In this document: positions 33,901 to 42,232 of the stretch, piece after piece | Position numbering within the stretch: position 1 is the stretch's first letter | How the letters are laid out: every line of letters starts with the position of its first letter | NCBI GenBank assembly: GCA_001692895.1 | Contig: KV748228.1 | Location: forward strand, 559,344 to 623,343 | DNA from: Cenococcum geophilum 1.58 | Taxonomy: Eukaryota > Ascomycota > Dothideomycetes > Gloniales > Gloniaceae | DNA length: 64,000 bases | Direction of reading: 5' to 3' | Position numbers and translations under genes: made by a program | Notes under the pieces: generated by a model | Told to the model about the DNA's origin: nothing | Seen by the model: only the letters and a program-made list of their open reading frames with translations | Databases searched by the model: none

Positions 33901-34984
33901 AATCGAGATATTGCATCAGCTCATGGAATTTCCGGGGATATGCGCTCGTGTCTTGGTCCGTGATCCGAGCGAGAGTGAGGCAATGCAGCGTATTATTAAA
34001 AGAGCTAGTCTCGAGGGTTGGTGGCAGGACGACCATGCATCTAGAATTCAAGTTTGGAAGGGCGACTTGATTAAAGCCAACCTTGGGCTCAGCGATGGTC
34101 AACTTGAATGTCTCCGAGGTGAATCAGCGTCGGACAGCTGCATTCACGCCATTATTCAGAACGGTGCCCATGTTCACTACAGTCTCGACTACGAGACACT
34201 ACAAGCTGCTAATGTTGATTCTACATCCTCTCTGCTCAGATTAATGGCCGAATCCAGATCAGTAAGTAGCTTTGTCTACGTCTCCGGCGGCCAGCAGGTT
34301 TCTGCGGACGAAGATGACGACCAGCAGATGGCCATGCATGCAGAATCCGCGGGAGGCTACGAACAATCAAAGCTAATGGCAGAGCTTATTGTGAAGCGCT
34401 TCGCTAGTTGGCTGGGTTCTGGGGCAAGGCATCTTAGGATTGTTAAGCCAGGCTATATTATCGGTAACGCTAATAATGGGCTGGCAAACCGGAGCGACTT
34501 CATTTGGCGGCTCGTTGCAGGTTGCCTTGAGATTGGTGCGTATAACGAAGATGAGGCCCACCATTGGATCTTTGTCGCAGATAAAGCCCGTGTCGCGCAG
34601 GGTGTCTTGGCTGGTATTTCCGGAATGGAAAGGGACCCAAGTCAAACCGTCGTGAAGTTTCTGGATGGTCTATTTATCGCCGATTTCTGGAACGTTTTGC
34701 GTGAGGACTTTGGCTTCGTGTTGGAGCCCCTACCATATGCGGAGTGGCTGAAGCGCATGCGTGCAGCCATTATGGCTGGCTTGGAATCACATCCGCTGTT
34801 TCCAGTACTGTATATCCTAGAACGAGGAAGCTCGATCATTGGGTCGAAAAAAGTTCCCGCGGCTACTGATGGGGCCAGAATGAAGGAGGTTGTGAGGAGC
34901 AATGTAAAGTATCTTATTGGTATTGGTGTTTTACCAACGCCGGAGAAGCAGCGCATGTGGGAGAGTGGATTTCAGCCAGTCTAA
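30910..34984 (+). CDS. NRPS-like A-T-R enzyme with a condensation-domain remnant
   Basis: Predicted join 30910-31581, 31649-34984, giving 1335 aa. The 67-nt intron has GTAAGT, branch CACTAACA and acceptor AATAG. Residues about 90-275 resemble the end of a condensation domain (HFLQVAWALLLRSYTRED, then FVTDLLDISTDISISF) without an HHxxxDG motif. The adenylation domain (about 307-817) has LFTSGSTGRPKG (454-465), AYTWDVAVIDIF, NAFGPAEV, YKTGDL, GRRDLQIKRHGQRVELGEIE (696-715) and the A10 Lys in TASMKLERR (Lys803). The carrier domain has GVNSIQL with Ser878 for phosphopantetheine. The reductase domain has TGSTGYLG (968-975, NADPH site) and YEQSK (Tyr1128, Lys1132). Such enzymes activate one carboxylic or amino acid and release it as an aldehyde or alcohol. 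The substrate is unknown. No tailoring genes are adjacent. The reading frame is intact despite RIP-damaged surroundings. Confidence 0.9.
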
Positions 34985-34988
34985 ATTC

Positions 34989-35434
34989 TATCCCTTAAAA
35001 CGGTGGCGTCCTACGGAAATTGGCCCGTGCGCGCAACACCAAAACACCACTCTATAGATTCAATAAATATATTTTGTAAGCTTTGCAGTGTGGGTATTGA
35101 ACGAGCAACTTGATTGTAAATCTATGGAAATCAAGTGGTATAAATACATGAAAGTAGACCCCNAACTCCGNAGCCCATGACTCATNTCNAACGTATCNGA
35201 GACATACGAGGGTAGTGCTGACGCAGGTGAAACAGGGTAATATGCAAGGTCCGGTAGTCGGTTACATATTTTGATTAGCCATGCCTAAAAATTATACTTC
35301 TAATGATATAGATTTTGTTCTACCGACCCAATATTCAATTCTACTGACTTAGAAAGCAAAAGAGGCCCCCCGCAGCCGTGGCTGTTGCCCTACTTTAAGC
35401 TCCTACATATCGCGAATTTTGATAACTATGGCAC
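34989..35434 (+). repeat. Right copy of the direct repeat flanking the NRPS-like gene
   Basis: Second copy of the repeat at 28050-28821, beginning about 5 bp after the NRPS-like stop codon. It is interrupted by the solo LTR at 35075-35266; without it the copy is about 250 bp. Shared landmarks are GGCGTCCTACGG, GCAACACCAAAAC, TACTTCTAATGATATAGA, CCCGCAGCCGTGGC and ATATCGCGAATTTT. Confidence 0.75.
35075..35266 (-). mobile_element. Solo LTR (reverse orientation) with TATTT target duplication
   Basis: 192 bp, TGTAAGCTTTGCAG...GTCGGTTACA, flanked by TATTT at 35070-35074 and 35267-35271. It is related to 40095-40330, which lies in the opposite orientation. It contains the only ambiguous bases of the window (N at 35163, 35171, 35186, 35189 and 35198). 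A solo LTR forms by recombination between the two LTRs of a full element. The orientation given assumes that the TGTAACCGACTACC end is the LTR start. Confidence 0.87.
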
Positions 35435-36312
35435 TTCCTAGCAATTCTCACGTCTTTTCTCCAGCTATGTTTTTTCCTCGTTAAGGTTTTTAGAAGTTTA
35501 AAGTAGGGGTTAGATAGATAGATAATATACAGCGGCATACCGATATCTCTCCGAACCCTTCTGGGACGAGCCCTTATAATCTCCCTTTACCGTAAGGTAA
35601 TAGCGATTAGGGGCTAACTATAAAAAGGGGTGGGGGCAATATAAGGGATATTATTGCGGACACCTTAGATTGCCCTTAGGACAACCCCTAAACGCCCCTT
35701 AGATAGTTGCCAGTTACGTGCTAAAGGTACGTGCCCGTAGTATATAGTCTCTACAATCCTAAAGGCCTTACTTCCTTAAGGATTTATCTCCTTTACAATT
35801 TATCTATTCCTATAATTATGCCTTATAGCCCCCTATCTATAAAGTACCCTTATATATAACTACTAGGGGGAGGTGTAAATAGGTTAGTTAAGATAATATA
35901 AAAGGCGCTAGAACTAATTAAGCTATAGAATAAGAGGTAGTTAAGATATATAGCTAGTTATATTATAACTTTAGAATATAGAAATATAGAAATATAATAT
36001 ACTGACGTACTAATATATATAGTATATTTATGTAAGGGCGCGGAGAGACTTTAGGGAAGATTTAAAGAAATAATATAAATTCTATCTAAATCTAAGGGTA
36101 TATAGCTCTCGCTAAGAACAAGACGTTATATAAAGAAGAGAAAGGAATAATAAGAGAATTATATAATTAAATAGTTAGGGGCTTAGTAGTTAATGCGTAC
36201 GTATATACGCACGTGGTCTTTAATAGACTTTAGTAGAATTTAGTTAAAGCGTCGGAATTTATCTATTAAGTGTTTTACCAAGATATTCCTACTATAATTA
36301 GGCTAGTCCCGT
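35435..36312. repeat. RIP-degraded region, probably including the LTR of gypsy element C
   Basis: TpA-rich non-coding sequence. It ends in CCCGTTATAGTACCCCCCC, which parallels the LTR end plus polypurine tract of elements A and D. The 3' LTR of element C therefore probably ends near 36309. Its start cannot be fixed. Confidence 0.5.
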
Positions 36313-36540
36313 TATAGTACCCCCCCTTTTAGCTAAAGGTCTAAATAATTTAATTTTAGTTAAGACTTATAACTTATTGCGTATTATGTTTTCGCGTTAA
36401 ATAGTGGTATAGGGTTTTACCGATTCTATTGTTAAATAGGCTAATTAGGATTTTCCATCCCCAGGATAAAAAATTACTATTAGCTTAGTTAAGGCGGTAA
36501 GTAAAACTAATATCTTTATAGTAGGTCTTAGTAAGGTAAA

Positions 36541-36590
36541 TCTAACTAATTAGATAACTTTAACCAGCGGTTAAAGTTCCTTAATATCTT
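36541..36590 (-). repeat. Conserved palindromic segment in gypsy element C
   Basis: Same segment as 4034-4087 and 41266-41320. Core arms here are AACTTTAACCA and CGGTTAAAGTT. It lies about 230 bp inside the presumed 3' LTR boundary. Confidence 0.7.
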
Positions 36591-36689
36591 ATATATTATA
36601 TAATTGTATTATAAACATTATAACATATTTTAAGTTCTTTTTAATTTTAAGCTTCCTACTATTATATTTTATATATTTATATTAGATGG

Positions 36690-36920
36690 TGTCTATACAA
36701 GTAGAGGTTATAAATATTATTATTAGATGAATAGCGTAAAGCGTATACGGTAGGGGCTGTATGCGTAGCGTAGGTCACCTAACTGCCTACGGCCCGATAG
36801 ATAGCCCGACCTTTACTACCCCTTTCTTTCTCCTTTAGTAGACGAGAGATAAGACACGAATAAACCAAGAACTAGTTACCTTATATTATAATTATAGTAC
36901 CCCCCCAGGTGATACCGACA
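36690..36920 (+). repeat. 5' LTR of element B
   Basis: 231 bp, TGTCTATACAAG...GATACCGACA, the partner of 38660-38890. A poly-C run lies near its end. Confidence 0.88.
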
Positions 36921-37734
36921 CTAATCAGTGATATTATAGATCAGAATCTGGTGTTATTATGAAGAGAGACAACATGTGATCGCTCCTACTAAGGCCCGTT
37001 AATCTTATCGCGTTTGCTAAAGAGAACCCTTCTTACCAAGGCCCTGGGAACTCAAAGAACCGACTCCTACTAAGGCTTCATTCGGTTTGCGTCTATTACG
37101 CAAATTAACCACTTAATAAGGAGAACCCTTCCTACCAAGGCCCTAGGAACTTAAAGAACTAACTCCTACTAAGGCTTCGTTCGGTTCGCGTCTACTACGC
37201 AAATTAATACCTAGTACGACCTCTTTACTAAGCGCTAGTACACCCTATAACCTAGCAGCGTTAGTAGCACCCCTACCTATACTAGTTATACCCAATATAC
37301 AAACTTAACGTTTAAACTAGGCTAATGGAATAACCCTAACTAATGAGACTACCACGGAAGATATTACTAACTACGTTAACTTTAAAATTAATAAGTATAC
37401 TAAATAGAACTTTAAAGATAAAAACTTATAGGAATTATACTAAGAGGACTTTAATAATTTCGAGGTATAGACATTTAAAGACGCTAACAGGTCCGTAATT
37501 AAGGAACTTAAATAACTACTCCAATATAATGGAGTATAGGTCTTTAATATAAAGAGCAAGTTAGTACTATAAGTACTGTATAACGTCGCTTATAAGAACA
37601 ACCGTACGGAATAGTTAGATAAAGAAATTAAACTATTTATTAATAACGAAGGACCCTTTAATTTATATGCCATAAACTACCGCCTTAAATCACGTTTATT
37701 AATTCCCTTAATGTTATCTATACCCCAGTAAGCT

Positions 37735-37975
37735 GCTTTATCCGCATAAGCTTCGCCTATATAAGCTCCGTCCGCGCAAGCTCTGTCCACATAAGCTCCG
37801 CCCGCGTAAGCTCCGTCTACGTAAGCTCTGTCCGTGTAAGCTCCGCCTATGTAAGCTCTATCTACGCAAGCTCCGTCTATATAAGCTCCGCCCGCGCAAG
37901 CTCTGTCTACGCAAGCTCTGTCCGCGCAAGCTCCGCCCACGTAAGCACCGTCCGCGTAAGCTCCGCCTATAAACG
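37735..37975 (+). repeat. 15-bp minisatellite in element B
   Basis: About sixteen copies of a 15-bp unit of the form RTAAGCTCYGYCYRC run head to tail. The minus strand is open across it and reads as pentapeptide repeats (GAYVD type). I consider this frame a by-product. A related 15-bp unit occurs four times in the copia gag at 42819-42890. Confidence 0.85.
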
Positions 37976-38435
37976 TCACAGCTCCACCTATAAACGTCAC
38001 GGTTCCCTCTATAAACGTTATAGCTCCCTCTATAAATACCCCTATGATACCTTAACCACCTATTACATCTATACCCTAGCAAGCTGCACTAACTGCTACT
38101 TAATAGTAGCACTACCCTTAAATACCCGTTACACTTATACCCTAGTAATAGTACAATTTTTAGCAGCCTACCTAGTAGTGGTAGTATAACCCTTAGCAAC
38201 CTAGCAAATAGCAGTATACCCTATTATAATTTACCCGACAATAGTAACTAGACCTAGGAGGAGGGATAACCTTATATAATGCTTAGTTATTAGCCCTTCT
38301 ACCTACTTTCCCCTATAGTCTATAATAACTTTTATACCTTTTAAAGCCGCTATACCTTTGGTTCTAACTTTAACTACGCTCTATTATAGGATACCTTAGT
38401 AATACCTTATACGCGCCTACCTGTCTCCACCATAA

Positions 38436-38580
38436 TATCTAAATGTTTATAATATCTATAATATCTATAATATCTATAGCGATATCCGCAATATCTATAG
38501 CGATATCCGTAATATCCGTAACAATATCCGCAACGTCTGTAATATCCGTAATATTCGTAATACCTAAGATATCCGTAATT
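38436..38580 (+). repeat. AATATCCGTA/ATATCTAT minisatellite in element B
   Basis: Short units of 9-10 bp (AATATCTAT, AATATCCGT, GCGATATCC) are repeated about fourteen times. No coding potential. It lies between the 15-bp minisatellite and the 3' LTR. Confidence 0.8.
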
Positions 38581-38659
38581 ACTGCCCTAAGCACCTATTA
38601 ACCTATATACTTCTCCTTTATACTTTCTTACCTTCTTTCCTTTTTATAAATATCGCTAG

Positions 38660-38890
38660 CGTCTGTATAAGTAGAGGTTATAAATATTGTTATTAGATAA
38701 ATAGCGTAGAGCGTATACGGTAGGGGCTGTATGTATAGCGTAGGTCACCTAACTGCCTACGGCCTAATAGATAGCCTAACCTTTATTACCCCTTTCTTTC
38801 TCCTTTAATAGATAAGAGATAAGATATAAATAAACTAAGAACCAGTTACCTTATATTGCAATTACAGTACCCCCCCAGATGATACCGATA
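38660..38890 (+). repeat. 3' LTR of element B
   Basis: 231 bp, the partner of 36690-36920, differing by RIP-type changes and by C instead of T at its first base. It is followed by GATGG. Confidence 0.87.
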
Positions 38891-40094
38891 GATGGTAATT
38901 ATTTACTTTTATATTGTATCTATCTAGCTAGAGTAAGCCGCGAAGGATAGTCTTTATAAAATTCTTTTACTAGGGAAGGTATATTGGTTTTAATCTAGTT
39001 ATAGGTTTCCTAAGTTTATATTTTATATCCTTCCTATTTAATAAGAAGTTTAAATTATTTAGATTATATCTTCTATTATATATTATTAATTAAGTTAATA
39101 AAGTAAGAACTATTACCATTATTAATAATTATAGGAGGTAGTGGTAGTACTTCACAAGTTATAGGTTTACCCTTTAAGGGTTATAGCAAGTTTACGTAAA
39201 ATGTTAAATATATTTTTATCTTAGTTAGCAGTTTAAGTTTATAAGCGTATAGGCTTAGTTTTTTTTAACTTAGTATAGGCCTATAAACTTCTAATCTAGT
39301 CTCTTTAAGGGTTATTAAGTCTTTAGGTTTTATATATTTAGGTAAGCTATATTACCTTCCTTAAAGTCCTATACGGAAGCTCGTTCTTTATTTATATGCT
39401 ATTTCTATACTATTTAAGCGTACGCTAATTTACTTTATAATAGTTTCATTAACTGCTTTATTTAATTAGCGAAGTTATATACATTAATTAGTTAAATCCT
39501 TTTAATTATAGGTCCTATTATATCGATTTTGGGTTATAGTTTAAATTTAAGTTAAGGGTCTTATCTATAGATTGCGTAGAACAGCGTTATGCCTATTAAT
39601 TTATCTCTTATATTATTTATAGTAAACTTAGCTAACGGTAGCCACTTTTCCTAGTCGTTTTATAGGTAGGAGTAGTATATTTATAGGTATTGTTCTATAA
39701 TTGCGTTTATAATTTTAGTTTAACTATCTATCTCTAGATAAAATATAGTTAAGAGTTATATTTATATACTTAATTGTTTATATAGGGCTTGCTAAAAGTC
39801 TAAAATAAACTAGCTTTTATAGTTAGATATTATTAAATTAGAAAGTCCGTATAGCTTAAAGACGTACTTAATAAAATATTTAGCTACTAATATTATATTT
39901 TTATAAGATAGTTAATAACTACTATAATATTCGTAAACCTATTATTATTAGATAGGTTAACTATAAAGTTAATTAAGATATCTTGCTATCTTTATATTAG
40001 AATTAGTAATAGTTAAAGTACTCCTTACTTCTTTATATAAGAGGTCTTTCTATATACGCATATTCTGTATATTTAAACGTATTTTTATATATAG

Positions 40095-40330
40095 TGTAAC
40101 CGACTACCGACACTGCGCTGAGACACAAGATCACCGCTTAGAAGGCTCTAAGACGGCGTTAACGCCACCCAATATATTGGTTGTAGATCAATATTGGTAG
40201 CAGATTACCGTTCCTATTTCAGCTATCTATTACCCCATTACTTCTACCTTCTTCGTGTATATATAGAGCCTCTAGAGCTACATTTACAATCAAGTTGCTC
40301 GTTTAATCCCTACATACTGCAAAGCTTATA
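40095..40330 (+). mobile_element. Solo LTR with TATAG target duplication
   Basis: 236 bp, TGTAACCGACTACC...GCAAAGCTTATA, flanked by TATAG at 40090-40094 and 40331-40335. Its two ends match the solo LTR at 35075-35266 in the opposite orientation: GTAACCGACTACCG at one end, and CAATCAAGTTGCTCGTT with CTGCAAAGCTTA at the other. It interrupts gypsy element C. A TATA-like GTATATATAG followed by CCTCTAGAGC lies at 40256-40277. Confidence 0.87.
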
Positions 40331-40919
40331 TATAGTTATATATTATAGGCCAGTAATATACTTATTGGATAATCTTATAGGTCTTTATATAGCTAGGATG
40401 CCCTACTATAGGGGAATTATATATAAATTTAAGTATTTTAAATTATAAGGGTTTAGAATTTAGGATTACTATCTTTTATTAATAGTATAACTAATTATTA
40501 CAAATTTTATATTTAGTAAGTGTAATATCCTTATATTACCGTTTCCCTATTTAAATAACTTTTATTATATCTACTATCTAGAAGTTATTCTTATATTTAT
40601 ACTCTATTAATTTATTAATTTCTATATCCCACTTATTAATTTCTAATTTATTTTTATTAAGCTCCGCGTCTAGAAATATAGGGTGTAGTTTCTTAAAGTA
40701 TATAGGGGGCAGTAGAATTTATAATTAATTTATAATTAATTTATTAGAGGCGTTTATAGGTAAGTCCTATAATTATTATATTAATAAGTTAGGCTTTTAA
40801 TTAAGTTTGCTAGGTTAGTATATAATCTTAAAGTTAAATTATAAAAGGTATTCGGCCTAATAAATTTAGCGCTATATTAATTGCTTTATAGTTATAAAGT
40901 ACTATAGGTTTTTATAGTC

Positions 40920-41204
40920 TGTTAATACGTATTAGCGACTTAGTCAATCGAGATATAAGCACGGCAAAAGGGTCGCGCAAGCCTATACGATTAGATTGTT
41001 TATAAACGAGAATCTAGAGCTAGGGAAAGGAAAGGAGAAGAAAAGTAGCGCCGTTTGGTGTTTTATAAGATCTTTATATCACGTGATCGCAATATATAGC
41101 AATCTGTAGCAATCTGTGGCAATCTATAGCAACTTGCCGGTGCGAAGTTCTGCTAAGTTTTACTAAGTTCTACCAGTTCTGCTAGTTTTACCAGTGCTAT
41201 AACA
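40920..41204 (-). repeat. 3' LTR of gypsy element D
   Basis: 285 bp, TGTTAATACG...GCTATAACA, followed by a poly-C run that is the polypurine tract on the coding strand. It starts exactly where the pol frame of element C is cut. The partner LTR is not visible: the 5' end of D is replaced by element E. Confidence 0.75.
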
Positions 41205-41558
41205 TTACCCCCCCCTCTAAAAAAGCCTGCCCTTAGGCTTTATTGCTAAAAGTCTTAGCAAGAGAATCTAACTAATTAAATAACTTTAACCGCCGGTTAA
41301 AGTTCCTAGATATCTTAACACCTTACATAACTAAGAAATTTCTAGGGCGTTCTTGTCCTTATATTCTTCTAGTAGCTTATTATCTTTATTATACTAGCAT
41401 TCTATCCACTTATCTAGGTACTTTAGCAGTTTAGGTTTATTAGGGTAACGGCTATAAAACTTCTAAAGCTTATAGGGACTACCTATAAAGTTCTATATAG
41501 GGTACTAAGTAGGGTCTAGGTTATATCCTTTCCAACTAATATAATACTTTAACGTTCC
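41205..41558 (-). pseudogene. Gypsy element D: chromodomain end of pol and 3' region
   Basis: Minus strand from 41558 reads GTLKYYISWKGYNLDPT, then YPI and FIGSPYKL, FYSRYPNKPKLLKYLDKWIE, which is a chromodomain and its tail. The segment 41266-41320 is the palindrome shared by three elements. The rest of D is separated from this piece by the copia insertion. Confidence 0.82.
41266..41320 (-). repeat. Conserved palindromic segment in gypsy element D
   Basis: Best-preserved of the three copies. At 41282-41304 the arms AACTTTAACCG and CGGTTAAAGTT are perfectly complementary around one C. It lies between the chromodomain stop and the polypurine tract. Confidence 0.8.
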
Positions 41559-41817
41559 TATATAATTACAGCACCTGCTATACTAACCGCATACTTACGC
41601 GGTTCGATACACTAAGTACGCGTTTACGCGTTTGGTTCGCTTACGCGTCTAGTACACTCCTGAAACACTAGCTTAGGGGGGAGGTGCGTTAGTATATAGA
41701 CCACGTAGCCCACCTCAATAGAATCGACAGTTACCACCGTCTAAATAAGTATACGATACTATACGTATTTCGTGCCCCTAGACACGACTTACTTATACCA
41801 TTAAATTGGTACCAACA
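41559..41817 (+). repeat. 5' LTR of the copia element
   Basis: 259 bp, TATATAATTA (from TGTATAATTA)...GGTACCAACA, the partner of 47547-47805. Confidence 0.93.
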
Positions 41818-42232
41818 CTGATTAGTAAGCGCGCATAGATTAGGAGATATATACTTGCTTGGAAGACGTCTAACGCTCTACCTTGCAAGCCCCTATTTTA
41901 GTTAAAGAGAATTAAAGTACTCTAGATTTGGAAGACGTCTAACGCTCTACCTTACCTAGAATTACCTTAAATCTACCCTAGTTTTGGAAGACGTTTACAC
42001 TCCACCTTAATTAGAGATATTAACTACTGTACTAGTAGTTAACGCGACTACGTTAAGAACGCGATCACATTAAGAACGCGACTACCCTAACTACCTTAAT
42101 ACCCCGGCCTCCTCTCTGACCCCTTACAGAGACCCCTTACCCTCCTACGAACCGTTACGGGCCCGTTAACTGATTTTACGGACCCTTATAAGACCTCTCC
42201 TACCCGTTACGCACTAGAATATATTATATAGT

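Larger units (their letters stand above)
36690..38890 (+). mobile_element. Non-autonomous LTR element B (copia-like), 2.2 kb
   Basis: Two 231-bp LTRs (36690-36920 and 38660-38890) are flanked by the exact target duplication GATGG (36685-36689 and 38891-38895). The interior is only 1739 bp. It holds a gag-like relic near 37330-37660, related to the gag of the copia element at 42233 on, followed by two minisatellites, and has no protease, integrase or reverse transcriptase. The LTR end and first interior bases (GATACCGACACTAATCAGTG) closely match those of the copia element (GGTACCAACACTGATTAGTA). The two therefore probably use the same primer and enzymes. Confidence 0.87.
36313..40919 (-). mobile_element. 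Gypsy element C, 3' part (host of nested insertions), RIP-degraded
   Basis: Minus-strand pol relic. RNase H-like sequence (DYKNL, then KQLI and AEYL) lies at about 40750-40919, and integrase (SNLIISN..., NAIIEQYL) at about 39600-39850. The shared palindromic segment is at 36541-36590, and a polypurine tract near 36312. It is interrupted by element B (36690-38890) and a solo LTR (40095-40330). It is cut off at 40919, exactly where the LTR of element D begins. Its 5' part should lie beyond D, outside the window. Confidence 0.75.

Noticed and set aside
37677..38000. Minus-strand frame of 107 codons with pentapeptide repeats (GAYVD type)
   Set aside because: Produced by the 15-bp minisatellite of element B, whose gag sense is the opposite strand. 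Any 15-bp repeat without a stop gives such a frame.
41590..41640. tRNA-like GGTTCGATAC and palindromic ACGCG stretches
   Set aside because: They are part of the copia LTR and recur at 47580-47630; no cloverleaf could be formed.
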